Shown: one piece after another, positions 16,570 through 30,618 of the stretch
Numbering within the stretch: the first letter of the stretch is position 1
How the letters are laid out: the number at the start of each line of letters is the position of its first letter
Assembly: GCA_016931615.1 (NCBI GenBank)
Contig: JAFGEL010000111.1
Location: 1-38,029 of the forward strand
Direction: 5' to 3'
Origin: Desulfuromonadales bacterium
Lineage (GTDB): Bacteria; Desulfobacterota; Desulfuromonadia; Desulfuromonadales; Geopsychrobacteraceae
Length of the DNA: 38,029 nucleotides
Notes under the pieces: generated by a model
Seen by the model: only the letters and a program-made list of their open reading frames with translations
Told to the model about the DNA's origin: nothing
Database searches by the model: none
Translations under genes and position numbers: made by a program

Positions 16570-17766
16570 ATGACTCTGAACGAAATTCTCGGCATGGCCC
16601 TGAAAGCCAATACTTCGGATGTCCACCTCAAAGCCGGCCTGCCACCGGTCTTTCGTATCGATGGCAACCTGCGCCCCCTGCCCAAGGCTCCCAGGCTCAC
16701 CGCCGAGGCCGTCAGCAGCATGTGCGAAGCAATCATGAATGATCGTCAGCGGGCGAAATTTGAAGAAGCCAGCGAAGTCGATCTGGCTTACAGCGTCCCG
16801 GGTCTCGGCCGTTTTCGGGCCAACGTGTTCATGCAGCGCAACTCCGTTTCTGCGGTATTCCGGGCTATCCCGTTCAAGGTCGCGACCCTGGAAGACCTGC
16901 TCATGCCGCCGATTTTGAAGAAAATTTCTGATGAATCACGCGGGCTGGTCCTGGTCACCGGAGCAACCGGTACCGGCAAATCAACCACCCTGGCGGCGAT
17001 GATCGACTACATCAACAGCACCCGGACCGCCCATGTGGTGACCGTTGAAGATCCGATCGAATATCTGCATCGTGACCGCAAATGCATTATCAACCAGCGC
17101 GAAGTCGGGTTTGATACGGCAGGCTTCTCCCCGGCCTTGAAAAGCGCCCTGCGTCAGGATCCCGACGTGATCCTGGTGGGCGAAATGCGCGACCTGGAAA
17201 CCGCGGAAACCGCCCTGGCCGCCGCAGAAACCGGTCACCTGGTGCTGTCGACCCTGCACACCATCGACGCGCCGGAGACCATCTCGCGGATTATCTCGAT
17301 GTTCCCTCCGCATCAGCAACGCCATATCCGTCTGCAGCTCTCCAACGTTCTCAAAGGGGTTATCTCCCAACGCCTGATCCCACGGATCGAAGGGAAAGGC
17401 CGGGTTGCTGCGGTCGAAGTCATGATTTCGACGGCCCGAATCCGTGAACTGATCGATGATCGTGAGAAAACCGTCCAGCTCAAGGATGCTATCGCCCAGG
17501 GCTATACAACCTACGGTATGCAGACCTTCGATCAGGCCTTGATGGATCTGGTCAAACGCAAAGTCATCAGCTACGAAGAGGCCCTGCGCCAAAGCTCAAA
17601 CCCGGATGATTTCAAACTCAAGTTTTCCGGAATCGATTCCACCTCCGACACCTCCTGGAGCGATTTTGAGCGTGGCAAAGAGCAGGAAGAACTGGATTCA
17701 AAACATGCTCAGGAGCGTGAAGAGGGTCTCGACGTTGATGGCCAGGTCAAAATCGAACGCTTCTGA
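16570..17766 (+). CDS. pilT: PilT-family type IV pilus retraction ATPase
   Basis: Cytoplasmic hexameric ATPase that powers pilus retraction and twitching. It has 398 residues. The N-terminus TSDVHLKAGLPPVFRIDGNL is the PAS-like start of PilT. Walker A GATGTGKSTT lies near 131-140, the acidic box in VTVEDPIEYLHRD, Walker B-like DPDVILVGEMRDLETAE near 197, and the His box TGHLVLSTLHT. The retraction-specific AIRNLIRE motif is present as ARIRELIDD. About 40 acidic residues beyond the usual end form a tail. ATG 16570 (MTLNEIL) has AGGATGGG before it; the frame extends eight codons upstream to a TTG. No other pilus gene is nearby, and recX overlaps its end. Several PilT paralogues are usual in this group. 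Confidence 0.92.
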   Translation: MTLNEILGMALKANTSDVHLKAGLPPVFRIDGNLRPLPKAPRLTAEAVSSMCEAIMNDRQRAKFEEASEVDLAYSVPGLGRFRANVFMQRNSVSAVFRAIPFKVATLEDLLMPPILKKISDESRGLVLVTGATGTGKSTTLAAMIDYINSTRTAHVVTVEDPIEYLHRDRKCIINQREVGFDTAGFSPALKSALRQDPDVILVGEMRDLETAETALAAAETGHLVLSTLHTIDAPETISRIISMFPPHQQRHIRLQLSNVLKGVISQRLIPRIEGKGRVAAVEVMISTARIRELIDDREKTVQLKDAIAQGYTTYGMQTFDQALMDLVKRKVISYEEALRQSSNPDDFKLKFSGIDSTSDTSWSDFERGKEQEELDSKHAQEREEGLDVDGQVKIERF

Positions 17767-18205
17767 CCCCTTCTCCGCAGCTCTGCGGCTGCTGACCCGC
17801 CGGGATCGAAGTGAAGCCGAACTGCATCAAAAGCTACACCAGTTCGGCTTCTCTCTTGAAGCCATTGATGAAACGGTCACAAAATGCCGAGAATATGGCT
17901 ATCTGGATGATGAGCGTTATGCCCTGAACAGGGCCCGCAGCCTGATGAGCAGTGGCCGCGGTGTGGGCCGCAAGGTCCGCCAGGACCTTTATCAGCGGGG
18001 TCTTTGCGAGAATATTGTCGACAAAACCCTGAACGCGCTCGAAGAAGAACTCTCCCCTGCCCGCATATTGGAGCAACAGCTCGCCCGCCGCTTTCCGGAC
18101 TTTAACTACGCAAATGCCGATCAACGTGAACGCAGACGAGTGGTCGGGTACTTCCAGCGCCGGGGGTTTGCCCTTGATCAGATATTCGCTGTTCTAAAGC
18201 CCTAA
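17738..18205 (+). CDS. recX: RecX regulator of RecA
   Basis: Small three-helix-repeat protein (155 residues) that binds RecA filaments and limits their activity. Typical segments are FSAALRLLTRRDRSEAELHQ, CREYGYLDDERYALNRARSL, GVGRKVRQDLYQRG and the C-terminal RRRVVGYFQRRGFALDQI. The start (MARSKSNASD) lies inside pilT, giving a 29-base overlap; GAGGG is about 11 bases upstream, so coupling to pilT translation is likely. recA and recX are adjacent in many bacteria, but here pilT intervenes. Confidence 0.9.
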   Translation: MARSKSNASDPFSAALRLLTRRDRSEAELHQKLHQFGFSLEAIDETVTKCREYGYLDDERYALNRARSLMSSGRGVGRKVRQDLYQRGLCENIVDKTLNALEEELSPARILEQQLARRFPDFNYANADQRERRRVVGYFQRRGFALDQIFAVLKP

Positions 18206-18339
18206 CCGGCTTCGCGACGCTTCGGAAATGACTTAAAATCCTTTTCAAAAACGGCCTCTTCGATTAATATCCCTGTTCACCCTGAGATTCGACCATAAGT
18301 TGAAATTTTTCCTATAGAAAATCTGAAAGGCCGTGCAGC

Positions 18340-20982
18340 ATGATGACTGGTAATGAAATAAGAGCCCGTTTCCTAAAATTTTTCGCCGACCGCGGGCACA
18401 GGATCGTCCCCTCCTCCTCGCTGGTTCCCCACAACGATCCGACCCTGTTGTTTACCAATGCCGGCATGAACCAGTTTAAAGACTGTTTTCTCGGGGAAGA
18501 GAAACGCGATTATGTCCGCGCCACCACCTCGCAGAAATGCGTCCGCGCCGGCGGCAAGCATAATGACCTGGAAAATGTCGGACGCACGGCTCGTCATCAC
18601 ACCTTTTTCGAGATGCTCGGCAATTTTTCTTTCGGCGATTACTTCAAGCAGGAGGCGATCTCCTTCGCCTGGGAATTTCTCACCCAGGACATGAAGCTGG
18701 ATATTGACCGTCTTTATGTTTCAGTCTACACCGACGATAACGAAGCCGCCGACATCTGGCACAATCAGGAGGGGATTCCGCGTGAACGCATCTATCGTTT
18801 TGAAGAGGACAACTTCTGGTCGATGGGCGACACCGGGCCCTGCGGACCCTGTTCGGAAATTTTCTACGACAACGGTCCGGAGGTCGGCTGCGGATCACCC
18901 GACTGCCAGGTGGGCTGCGATTGCGACCGTTTCATGGAGATCTGGAACAACGTCTTCATGCAGTTCGATCGACAGTCTGACGGCACGCTGATCCCGCTTC
19001 CCAAACCCGCCGTTGATACCGGCATGGGGCTGGAACGCCTGGCCACGGTCATGCAGAAAGCCCAGTCGAACTATGACACCGACCTGCTGCGCGACATCAT
19101 CGCCTACATTGAAAAACTTTCCGGGAAAACCTACGGCGGCAGTGAAGAAGATGACGTCTCCATGCGCGTCATGGCTGACCACAGCCGGGCAACGGCTTAC
19201 CTGATCGCCGACGGCGTGCTGCCCTCGAACGAAGGACGCGGCTACGTACTGCGCCGGATCATGAGACGCGCCATGCGTCATGCCAAGATGCTCGGCTTTG
19301 AAGATCCTGTGTTGTTTAAAACCGCAACCTTTGTCCTTGAGTTCATGGCCGCAGCATACCCCAATGAAGCCGCGCGTAAAGACTTTGTCGCCAAAGTCGT
19401 CGAGAATGAAGAGGAACGCTTTATCGCCACCCTCGGCAACGGTCTGCGAATCCTTCAGGAGGAGATCACCAAGCTGAAAACAGCCGGTCAAACCCTGATC
19501 CCGGGAGAAATAGTCTTTAAGCTGTATGACACCTACGGCTTCCCTGTCGACCTGACCGCTGACATCGTCGAAAAAGATGGCTACAAGCTCGATGAAAAGG
19601 GTTTCGAAACCTGTATGGAGGCACAACGGGCCCAAGCCCGCGAACATTGGAAGGGGTCTGGTGAAGAGGCCGTTTCAGCCATTTACAAACAACTGGTTGA
19701 GCAGGGGATCAAAAGCACCTTCAGCGGCTACAACACCGATCAGGATCAGGGTGAGGTCCTGGCGCTACTGCGCCGGGGTGAACTTATTGACGAAGCCGTT
19801 TGCGGTGAAAGCGTCGATGTTATCACTTCAATAACCCCCTGCTACGGTGAATCAGGTGGGCAGGTCGGTGATCAGGGACAGATCATCGCCCCCGACGCGA
19901 CACTCACGATCAGCGACACAAAAAAGCCCCTCGACAACCTGATCGTCCATGTCTGCGAAGTCGTCACCGGTGCCATCAAACCGGGGGACAAGGTCACGAT
20001 CTCCGTCGACGCTCAGCGCCGCCAGAGAACCATCCTCAATCACACCGCAACGCACCTGCTTCAAGCCGCCATGCAGAAAATTCTCGGCAGTCATATCAAA
20101 CAGGCCGGTTCCCTGGTGACTCCGGAACGTCTGCGCTTTGACTTCACCCACTTTTCACCGGTCACAACAGAAGAATTGATCCGGATCGAGGAGGAAGTCA
20201 ACCGCCAGATCCGGGTCAACGCACAGGTCAAGGCGGAAGAGATGACCGCGGATCAGGCCCAGGCGGCTGGAGCCATGGCCCTGTTCGGTGAAAAATATGG
20301 TGATGTTGTCCGCGTGATCAGCGTCGGTGACTACAGCATGGAACTCTGCGGCGGTACCCACGCCAAGGCGGCGGGTGATATCGGCCTGTTTCGCATTCTC
20401 AGCGAAGGGGGAATCGCCGCAGGCGTGCGCCGCATTGAAGCTGTCACCGGCGAGGCGGCCCTGGCCCAAGTCCAGCAACAGCAACAGGCGCTGGAACGTC
20501 TGGCCCAACTGGTCAAAGCCGATCCGCAGAAGCTGGAGCTGCGCATTCAAAAAATCCTTGAGCAGCAGAAACAGCTTGAAAAAGAACTCGAGCAACTACA
20601 GGCCCAGGCCAACGCGGAAAAAAGCGGTGAACTGATCGACCAGGTCCAGGAGGTCAAAGGGATCAGGCTGTTGGCGGCAAAAATCCCCGCCCAGGACGGC
20701 AAGGGACTGCGCGAATTTTCCGACCAGCTGCGCGACAAACTGGGATCTGGAGTTCTGGTTCTGGCGTCTGTCTCGGAAGACAAAGTTGCCCTGCTGGTCG
20801 CTGTGACCAAAGATCTGACATCTCGTGTCAAGGCGGGTGACCTGATTAAACCTCTGGCAGCCATTGTCGGCGGTCGTGGCGGCGGAAAACCTGAACTCGC
20901 CCAGGCCGGCGGATCTGATCCGGAAAAAATTGAAGCTCTTCTGCAGGCCGCACCGAACGAACTGGAAAAGCTGCTGCGCTGA
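18340..20982 (+). CDS. alaS: alanyl-tRNA synthetase
   Basis: Charges tRNA-Ala and edits mischarged Ser and Gly. It has 880 residues and is full length. The catalytic domain begins with [20 protein letters not shown] and contains [16 protein letters not shown] and [20 protein letters not shown]. The editing domain has [11 protein letters not shown] (about 568) and [13 protein letters not shown] (about 670), which supply the zinc ligands. A glutamine-rich coiled stretch and the C-Ala domain, ending [15 protein letters not shown], close the protein. The start is an ATGATG with weak GAAAGG upstream. The 134-base gap after recX suggests it may have its own promoter, though none is clear. Confidence 0.97.
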   Translation: MMTGNEIRARFLKFFADRGHRIVPSSSLVPHNDPTLLFTNAGMNQFKDCFLGEEKRDYVRATTSQKCVRAGGKHNDLENVGRTARHHTFFEMLGNFSFGDYFKQEAISFAWEFLTQDMKLDIDRLYVSVYTDDNEAADIWHNQEGIPRERIYRFEEDNFWSMGDTGPCGPCSEIFYDNGPEVGCGSPDCQVGCDCDRFMEIWNNVFMQFDRQSDGTLIPLPKPAVDTGMGLERLATVMQKAQSNYDTDLLRDIIAYIEKLSGKTYGGSEEDDVSMRVMADHSRATAYLIADGVLPSNEGRGYVLRRIMRRAMRHAKMLGFEDPVLFKTATFVLEFMAAAYPNEAARKDFVAKVVENEEERFIATLGNGLRILQEEITKLKTAGQTLIPGEIVFKLYDTYGFPVDLTADIVEKDGYKLDEKGFETCMEAQRAQAREHWKGSGEEAVSAIYKQLVEQGIKSTFSGYNTDQDQGEVLALLRRGELIDEAVCGESVDVITSITPCYGESGGQVGDQGQIIAPDATLTISDTKKPLDNLIVHVCEVVTGAIKPGDKVTISVDAQRRQRTILNHTATHLLQAAMQKILGSHIKQAGSLVTPERLRFDFTHFSPVTTEELIRIEEEVNRQIRVNAQVKAEEMTADQAQAAGAMALFGEKYGDVVRVISVGDYSMELCGGTHAKAAGDIGLFRILSEGGIAAGVRRIEAVTGEAALAQVQQQQQALERLAQLVKADPQKLELRIQKILEQQKQLEKELEQLQAQANAEKSGELIDQVQEVKGIRLLAAKIPAQDGKGLREFSDQLRDKLGSGVLVLASVSEDKVALLVAVTKDLTSRVKAGDLIKPLAAIVGGRGGGKPELAQAGGSDPEKIEALLQAAPNELEKLLR

Positions 20983-21018
20983 ACAGATTTCACAATCTTG
21001 ACACATTAATTAACAAAT

Positions 21019-21053
21019 CCGAGCACCCGGACTGGACAAGTCCGGGTGCTCGG
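21019..21053 (+). terminator. strong terminator hairpin after alaS
   Basis: A perfect 15-bp stem (arms begin CCGAGCACCCGGACT) closes a 5-base loop, GGACA. The following sequence is CTATATTTG, so the U-tract is poor but the stem is very stable. Confidence 0.7.
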
Positions 21054-21125
21054 CTATATTTGAACGACCAACGACCCGTGACATGGAAAGATCGGCTATA
21101 GTTCTCCGGATGTGAACAGAGCTCA

Positions 21126-22235
21126 ATGAACAACCTGACCAATCAAACCAAAAAAACCCTGCTCTGTGTTGATGACGAACCGATCATCAGGGAGCTGTGC
21201 GTCAACGCTCTTGGCCACTACCAGATCCTCGTTGCTGAAAGTGGCCAGAAAGCCCTAGAGCTCCTTGAAAATCATCCGGTTGATGTGGTGCTCAGCGATG
21301 TCATGATGCCGAACATGTCAGGTCTTGAACTGCTGCAGAAGGTCAAGCTGCAGCAACCTGACCTGGCTGTCGTGCTGATGACCGGCTACTCCGACAAAGA
21401 CATCATCCTTGAAGCGTTAAAAGCCGGAGCGGATGATTTTATCAATAAACCGATCAACATCCTTCAGCTCAGCACAACGGTTGACAAGGTCTTTGAAAAA
21501 CAGAAAATCCGCCAGGAGCTCTCCAACCTCAAACGCATTGACAAGCTCAAGAGTGATTTCCTCGGTCTCATTTCACATAAGCTCAAAACCCCGGCCACCG
21601 CAATTTCTCTGTTTATTCAAAATATCGCCGATGGCGTTGAAAGCCCTGACGATCCCGATTTCAAACAGATGCTGGCAATGGTTCAGACCGAGACCATTCA
21701 CCTGGAACAACTGATCCAGGATCTGCTCTATTTCAGTGAAGCGACGCTGCAGAGTGATGAGCTGAGTCTTGAACCGGTCAATATCGCCTCAGTCGCCGAT
21801 CAAATTGCCCTGGCCTTGCGGCCGGCGGCGGCTAACCGTAAAATCGACTATGTCATCAACCTTGATCCGCCCTTCTCCACCCAACCGGTCATGCTCAACC
21901 TCCAGCGCATCAGCTTTGCCATTCGCGCCCTGCTTGATAACGCCATCAAATTTACTCCTGAAGGGGGCTGCGTGAGGATCGAAGGCATTCCGGACAACGA
22001 ACGGATTATCCTCTCAATCCGCGACAACGGGGTCGGAATTCCGCACCAGGAACTGGGGAAAATCTTCAATAAATTCTACCAGGTCGATCCCGAGCAAACC
22101 GGCCAGGTGCGCGGGTTCGGGCTGGGTCTTTACTACGCGCGTGATTTTATCCGCAGCATGGGCGGTCAGCTGACCATCACCAGCGCCCCCGACAACGGCA
22201 CCGAGGCTAAAATCGAGTTCCCCCTGACCGGCTGA
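21126..22235 (+). CDS. soluble response regulator-histidine kinase (REC + HisKA + HATPase)
   Basis: A 369-residue cytoplasmic two-component protein with the receiver first. REC: Asp16-Asp17, phospho-acceptor Asp58 (VVLSDVMMP), Thr86 and Lys108 are all present. The kinase follows at about 135-200, with the H-box SDFLGLISHKLKTPAT (His151). HATPase: LLDNAIKFTPEGG, DNGVGIPHQELGKIFNKFY and GFGLGLYYARDFI. The residue after the phospho-His is Lys, where the usual motif is HExRTP. There are no transmembrane helices, so input comes through the receiver from another kinase. The ATG at 21126 lacks a strong ribosome site. Its output partner is not next to it. Confidence 0.9.
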   Translation: MNNLTNQTKKTLLCVDDEPIIRELCVNALGHYQILVAESGQKALELLENHPVDVVLSDVMMPNMSGLELLQKVKLQQPDLAVVLMTGYSDKDIILEALKAGADDFINKPINILQLSTTVDKVFEKQKIRQELSNLKRIDKLKSDFLGLISHKLKTPATAISLFIQNIADGVESPDDPDFKQMLAMVQTETIHLEQLIQDLLYFSEATLQSDELSLEPVNIASVADQIALALRPAAANRKIDYVINLDPPFSTQPVMLNLQRISFAIRALLDNAIKFTPEGGCVRIEGIPDNERIILSIRDNGVGIPHQELGKIFNKFYQVDPEQTGQVRGFGLGLYYARDFIRSMGGQLTITSAPDNGTEAKIEFPLTG

Positions 22236-22363
22236 TCCTCTCACCGGCAAATTTTCTCCTGGACCTCCGAAATCCCTCATAAGCTCTTTTTTAATGTAGC
22301 TTTTTTATGTTATCTTGCGTCTTTTCCCTATCGATTTTGGGAATCTCTTTTCGGGAGTTTTGA

Positions 22364-22890
22364 ATGTTTAAAGGGACTACCATCTGTTGTATTCGGCATG
22401 ATAACCAGGTCGCCCTGGCCGGCGATGGACAGGTCAGTCTGGGAAACACGGTCATGAAACATAGTGCCAGAAAAATCAGAAGGCTCTATCAGGACCAGGT
22501 GCTGGCCGGTTTTGCCGGAAGCACGGCCGATGCTTTTACCCTGTTTGAAAAATTCGAAGCGAAACTGCAGGAATTTCGTGGCAATCTTCCCCGGGCGGCT
22601 GTCGCTCTAGCCAAAGACTGGCGGACAGATCGGGTTTTAAGGCGCCTTGAAGCTTTACTGATCGTCGCCGATAAGGATGTCAGCCTGGTTATTTCAGGGG
22701 CCGGGGACGTCATTGAACCGGACGACGGCGTTGCTGCAATCGGCTCGGGAGGCAGTTTTGCTCTAGCTGCAGGCCGGGCCATGGTCGCCCATTCGGATCT
22801 GGACGCTGAACACATTGCCCGGCGGGCCCTTGAAATCGCCTCCGAGATCTGTATTTACACCAACAACCACATCGCAGTTGAGGTTCTGGC

Positions 22891-22894
<4 letters not shown>
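22364..22894 (+). CDS. hslV: HslV, proteolytic subunit of the HslUV protease
   Basis: Threonine protease that forms a double hexamer and degrades unfolded or regulatory proteins fed by HslU. It has 176 residues. The mature N-terminal Thr is Thr5 in MFKGTTICC, exposed after removal of the leader. [40 protein letters not shown] and [15 protein letters not shown] are typical. The ribosome site GGGAG precedes ATG. The last four bases GTGA overlap the hslU start. Weak A+T-rich promoter-like sequence lies between 22285 and 22320, without a clear sigma-32 site. Confidence 0.97.
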
Positions 22895-26356
<3,462 letters not shown>

Positions 26357-26368
26357 CGGAGCCTAATT

Positions 26369-27280
26369 ATGAATAAAGATTTTCTTGCCCTTTCTGACTG
26401 GACCCTTGACGATCTCGAAGCCATTCTGGCCCTGACCCGTGAACTGAAGGAAAAACAGAAGGAAGGCACCCCTCACAAGCTGCTCGAAGGCCAGACCCTG
26501 GGAATGATTTTTGAGAAGAGTTCGACCCGGACCCGGGTTTCTTTTGAGGTCGGTATGTTCCAGCTCGGCGGCCACGCCCTGTTTCTGCATTCCGGCACCA
26601 CCCAGATGGGCCGCGGCGAACCGATCAAAGACACTGCCAGAGTGATGGCCCGCTACTGTGACGGCATCATAATCCGCACCTATTCCCATCAGGCGGTCGA
26701 AGAGTTTGCCGAGCTCTGTTATGTCCCGGTCATCAACGGCCTGACCGACCTTTACCATCCCTGCCAGGTGATGGCCGACCTGTTTACCGTCAGCGAGCAC
26801 CGGGAAAACTTGCGTGATTTGACCTACTGCTGGGTCGGAGACGGCAACAACATGGCCAACAGCTGGATCAACGCTGCGACGGTCTTCGGCTTTGAACTGC
26901 GGGTTGCGACCCCTAAAGGCTACGAACCGGATAGCGCCGTGGTGGCGCGGGCACAGCAGGCCGGTGCGCAATTGATCCTCACCAATGATCCGCGTGAAGC
27001 GGCTTCAGGTGCCGACGTTCTGAACACCGATGTCTGGGCGAGCATGGGACAGGAGCAGGAGCAACAGGAACGTGCGCAGGCTTTCTCCGGTTTTCAGATC
27101 AACAGCGAACTGCTCAAGGCAGCCGCCGCAGACGCCCTGGTTATGCACTGCCTGCCCGCTCACCGGGGTGAAGAAATCACCGATGATGTCATAGAGGGCC
27201 CTAACTCAATCATTTTTGACGAGGCGGAAAACCGCCTGCATGTCCAGAAGGCGATTCTGGCCACGCTGATGACCCGCTGA
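26369..27280 (+). CDS. argF: ornithine carbamoyltransferase
   Basis: Makes citrulline from ornithine and carbamoyl phosphate. It has 303 residues. The carbamoyl-phosphate site EKSSTRTRVSFEVGMFQLGG is near residue 50, HPCQ at about 130, the ornithine-side VGDGNNMANSW, and the C-terminal MHCLPAHRGEEI near 259. These separate it from aspartate carbamoyltransferase. It is 12 bases from argD, with GGAG upstream, and only one base from the following RDD gene, so it is in the same transcript. Confidence 0.96.
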   Translation: MNKDFLALSDWTLDDLEAILALTRELKEKQKEGTPHKLLEGQTLGMIFEKSSTRTRVSFEVGMFQLGGHALFLHSGTTQMGRGEPIKDTARVMARYCDGIIIRTYSHQAVEEFAELCYVPVINGLTDLYHPCQVMADLFTVSEHRENLRDLTYCWVGDGNNMANSWINAATVFGFELRVATPKGYEPDSAVVARAQQAGAQLILTNDPREAASGADVLNTDVWASMGQEQEQQERAQAFSGFQINSELLKAAAADALVMHCLPAHRGEEITDDVIEGPNSIIFDEAENRLHVQKAILATLMTR

Positions 27281-27281
27281 A

Positions 27282-27920
27282 ATGATTGAAATTACCTGTC
27301 CCCATTGCGGGTTCAGTAAACAGATTGACCCGGGACAGCTGCCACCCGACGTCAAACGCGCTCATTGTCCGAAATGCCGGCAAACGTTTTCCCTGCAACC
27401 CGGGGCTGAGGTTTCCGCTTCAACGGTGCCTCAAACACCACCGACCCCAAGCCGCCTGGAGCGTGAAGACAGCCGCCAAAGCGCTGCCAAAGATCTGCCT
27501 AAGGCGGGTTTCTGGGTCAGAACCGTGGCCACAGTGATTGATGCTTTCATTGTCTTCATGCTGCAATTTGTTCTGGGATCGCTACTGGCGCTGATGGGTT
27601 TTGCTGCAACGGGGTCACAGGAGGGCGACGTTGGTAACGTCTTGATGCTGATCCAGATTTTTGGTTATATCCTCAGTTTTGCCTACTACATCGTATTTAC
27701 CGGCTACTGTGGACAGACTCCGGGCAAAATGGCGGTTCGTATCAAGGTCATTCGCTGCGACGGCTCACAAATCAGTTATGGCCGTGCTGCTTTTCGTGAA
27801 ATCCCGGCTAAATTCATATCAGGAATTATTTTCGGTATCGGCTATCTGATGGTTGCATTTGACGAACAGAAACAGGGATTGCATGATCGCCTGGCCGATA
27901 CTTACGTCATTAAACTATAG
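27282..27920 (+). CDS. zinc-ribbon RDD-family membrane protein inside the arginine operon
   Basis: A 212-residue protein in two parts. The N-terminal zinc ribbon (MJ0042-like) has Cys6, Cys9, Cys29 and Cys32 ([18 protein letters not shown]). After a Pro/Ser linker to about residue 65, an RDD domain has three or so membrane helices: the R-D of [20 protein letters not shown], then [17 protein letters not shown], and the final D of [15 protein letters not shown] proteins have been linked to ion transport, but most have no known role. It sits between argF and argG with tight spacing, so it is co-expressed; a function in arginine metabolism or export is only a guess. Confidence 0.88.
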   Translation: MIEITCPHCGFSKQIDPGQLPPDVKRAHCPKCRQTFSLQPGAEVSASTVPQTPPTPSRLEREDSRQSAAKDLPKAGFWVRTVATVIDAFIVFMLQFVLGSLLALMGFAATGSQEGDVGNVLMLIQIFGYILSFAYYIVFTGYCGQTPGKMAVRIKVIRCDGSQISYGRAAFREIPAKFISGIIFGIGYLMVAFDEQKQGLHDRLADTYVIKL

Positions 27921-27960
27921 CGGTCGAGAATCCGCCAATTCAGCTTCAGGAGCAAAAGAC

Positions 27961-29184
27961 ATGGGACAAAAAGAACAGATCAAAAAAACGGTCCTCGCTT
28001 ATTCCGGCGGCATGGATACTTCAATCATCCTCAAATGGTTAACCGAGGAATATGGCTGTGAAGTCATCGCCTACTCAGCTGACCTCGGTCAGGGTGAGGA
28101 ACTCGATCATATTCCGGAGAAAGCTAAAAAAACCGGAGCAAGCGCCTGCCACATCATGGACCTCAAAGAAGAGTTCGCTCGCGACTTCGTCTTCCCGATG
28201 TTCCGTGCCAACGCCATTTACGAAGGGCGCTACTTTCTCGGCACATCCATCGCACGCCCGCTGATCGCCAAGGCCCAGATGGAAATCGCCGCTAAAGAGG
28301 GAGCCGACGCGGTCTCACACGGAGCAACCGGAAAGGGAAATGACCAGGTCCGGTTCGAAATTGCCTACTATCATTTTAATCCGGCAATCAGAGTGATCGC
28401 TCCCTGGCGGATATGGGATCTGAAAAGCCGCACCGCCCTGGAAGAATATGCCAAGAAACATGATATCCCTCTGTCGACAAACAAGCAGGTCCCCTGGAGT
28501 TCCGACCGCAACCTGCTGCACATTTCTTTCGAAGGTTATGCCCTGGAAAACCCCTGGAAGGAAGCCCCCGAGGAGATGTATACCCTGACAGTCGCTCCTG
28601 AAAATGCTCCTGATCAGCCTGAATATGTCGAAATTGAATTCGAAAAAGGGGATGCGGTTGCCGTCAACGGCGAGCGGCTCTCTCCATACAACCTGATGTT
28701 CAAACTTAATGAACTGGGTGGCAAGCATGGCATCGGCCGGGTCGATCTGATGGAGAACCGCTACGTCGGCATGAAGAGCCGCGGTGTCTACGAGACTCCG
28801 GGAGGAACCATCCTTGAGGAAGCTCACCGCGCGGTCGAATCGATCACCATGGATCGAGAAGTCATGCACCTGCGCGATTCCCTGGTGCCCCGTTATGCCG
28901 AAATGATCTACAACGGCTACTGGTTTGCCCCCGAACGAATCGCCCTGCAGGCATTGATCGATGATACCCAGAAGACCGTCAACGGCAAGGCACGGATTAA
29001 ACTCTACAAAGGACACTGCCGTGTGGTCGGACGAGACTCTGCAACCGACAGCCTGTTCAATGTCGATTTTGCCACCTTTGAGGCCGATGAAGTTTACAAC
29101 CAGGCCGATGCCGAAGGCTTTATCAAATTGAATGCCCTGCGCTTGCGAATTGCCGCCATGCAACGGCAGGCAAAAAAAGCATAA
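27961..29184 (+). CDS. argG: argininosuccinate synthase
   Basis: Joins citrulline and aspartate with ATP. It has 407 residues from ATG 27961 ([17 protein letters not shown]), chosen because AGGAG precedes it; the frame reaches back into the RDD gene without support. The ATP-pyrophosphatase P-loop is AYSGGMDTS (13-21), then [20 protein letters not shown] and [21 protein letters not shown] large palindrome lies between its stop and argH. Confidence 0.96.
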   Translation: MGQKEQIKKTVLAYSGGMDTSIILKWLTEEYGCEVIAYSADLGQGEELDHIPEKAKKTGASACHIMDLKEEFARDFVFPMFRANAIYEGRYFLGTSIARPLIAKAQMEIAAKEGADAVSHGATGKGNDQVRFEIAYYHFNPAIRVIAPWRIWDLKSRTALEEYAKKHDIPLSTNKQVPWSSDRNLLHISFEGYALENPWKEAPEEMYTLTVAPENAPDQPEYVEIEFEKGDAVAVNGERLSPYNLMFKLNELGGKHGIGRVDLMENRYVGMKSRGVYETPGGTILEEAHRAVESITMDREVMHLRDSLVPRYAEMIYNGYWFAPERIALQALIDDTQKTVNGKARIKLYKGHCRVVGRDSATDSLFNVDFATFEADEVYNQADAEGFIKLNALRLRIAAMQRQAKKA

Positions 29185-29195
29185 TGACATAACCC

Positions 29196-29219
29196 CCGGG
29201 CACGGCATGCCGTGCCCGG
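29196..29219. repeat. 24-bp perfect palindrome between argG and argH
   Basis: Twelve bases, CCGGGCACGGCA, are followed at once by their exact reverse complement. It can form a stable G+C-rich hairpin in the argG-argH message, or be a dyad operator. There is no T-run after it (AATGCATTGC), so it is not a classical terminator; it may stabilise the upstream mRNA or lower read-through into argH. Confidence 0.7.
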
Positions 29220-29250
29220 AATGCATTGCTTCCAATATCAGGAAAGATCT

Positions 29251-30618
29251 ATGAGCACAAAACTCTGGGGTGGCCGTTTTACCCAACCAACGGATCAATT
29301 TGTCGAAGAGTTCACCGCTTCGATCACCTTTGACCAGCGCCTCTACCGCTATGATATCCAGGGCTCGAAAGCCCACGCTGAGATGCTTGGTCGCCAGGGA
29401 ATCATCACACATGAGGATGCGCGGCAGATAATCGCCGGACTGGATGAAATTCTCGCCGATATTGAAGCGGGCCGGCTCGAATTTTCCGTCGCCCTGGAAG
29501 ATATTCATATGAACATCGAAGCCCGGCTGATCGAAAAAATCGGGGCCGTCGGTGGCCGGCTGCACACCGGCCGCAGCCGCAACGATCAGGTTGCCGTTGA
29601 TATCCGTCTCTACCTGCGGGATGAGGTCGATAGCGTTCTCGAATACCTGAGGCAACTGGAAACATCCCTGATCAGACAGGCCGAGAACCACCTTGATGTC
29701 ATCATGCCCGGTTACACCCACCTGCAGACAGCCCAACCGGTTCTGTTCAGCCACCATATGCTGGCCTATCGTGAAATGATCGCCCGCGACATCAGTCGCT
29801 TGGTGGATTTACGCGCCCGTTTCAACGTCATGCCGCTCGGTGCCGGAGCCCTGGCCGGAACAACCTTCAATATCGACCGTGAATGGGTCGCCGAGCAGCT
29901 GGGTTTTTCAGGCGTCACCCGCAACAGCCTCGATGCTGTTTCGGACCGCGATTTTGCCATTGAATTCTGCAGCTTTGCCGGTATCCTGATGATGCACCTC
30001 TCCCGTCTGTCAGAAGAACTGATCCTCTGGTCGAGCGCCGATTTTGATTTCGTGGAACTCAGTGACGCCTTCTGCACCGGAAGCTCGATCATGCCGCAGA
30101 AAAAAAATCCCGACGTCCCCGAACTGGTGCGCGGCAAAACCGGGCGGGTTTACGGCAACCTGATCTCTCTGTTGACCCTGATGAAGGCCCTGCCCCTGGC
30201 CTACAACAAAGACATGCAGGAGGACAAAGAACCTCTGTTTGATACCATTGACACGGTCAAGGGCTCGCTCAAGATTTTTGCCGACATGATCGCCCAGATG
30301 AAAATCAAAGGCGACAATATGCGTATCGCCGCGGCCCGTGGTTTTTCCACGGCAACCGACGTCGCGGATTATTGCGTGCGTAAGGGCCTGCCTTTTCGCC
30401 AGGCTCATGAAGTGGTGGGAAAAACCGTGCGTTATTGTGTGGAAAACAACAAACAGATTCCCGAACTGACCCTTGACGAATTCCGCTCCTTTTCGGATTT
30501 GATCACAGAAGATATCTATGATTTCGTCACCCTTGAAGCCTCGGTCAACGCTCGCAAGGCAACCGGGGGAACGGCGCGCGACGCTGTCGAGAACGAACTG
30601 TCCAGGTTGAGAAAATGA
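29251..30618 (+). CDS. argH: argininosuccinate lyase
   Basis: Last step of arginine synthesis: splits argininosuccinate into arginine and fumarate. It has 455 residues. Landmarks are [58 protein letters not shown] and the fumarase-superfamily loop [12 protein letters not shown] (near 277) with the catalytic Ser. ATG 29251 is used, with AGGAAAG before it; an upstream start in the same frame lies inside the palindrome. The stop overlaps the small lipoprotein gene by ATGA. Confidence 0.97.
   Translation: MSTKLWGGRFTQPTDQFVEEFTASITFDQRLYRYDIQGSKAHAEMLGRQGIITHEDARQIIAGLDEILADIEAGRLEFSVALEDIHMNIEARLIEKIGAVGGRLHTGRSRNDQVAVDIRLYLRDEVDSVLEYLRQLETSLIRQAENHLDVIMPGYTHLQTAQPVLFSHHMLAYREMIARDISRLVDLRARFNVMPLGAGALAGTTFNIDREWVAEQLGFSGVTRNSLDAVSDRDFAIEFCSFAGILMMHLSRLSEELILWSSADFDFVELSDAFCTGSSIMPQKKNPDVPELVRGKTGRVYGNLISLLTLMKALPLAYNKDMQEDKEPLFDTIDTVKGSLKIFADMIAQMKIKGDNMRIAAARGFSTATDVADYCVRKGLPFRQAHEVVGKTVRYCVENNKQIPELTLDEFRSFSDLITEDIYDFVTLEASVNARKATGGTARDAVENELSRLRK

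Noticed and set aside
22285..22335. Possible heat-shock (sigma-32) promoter before hslV
   Set aside because: No CTTGAA...CCCCAT pair at proper spacing; only A+T-rich tracts.
28315..29757. 480-codon open frame on the minus strand across argG and argH
   Set aside because: It lies fully opposite two well-supported genes, has no family motifs or ribosome site, and arises from their codon bias.
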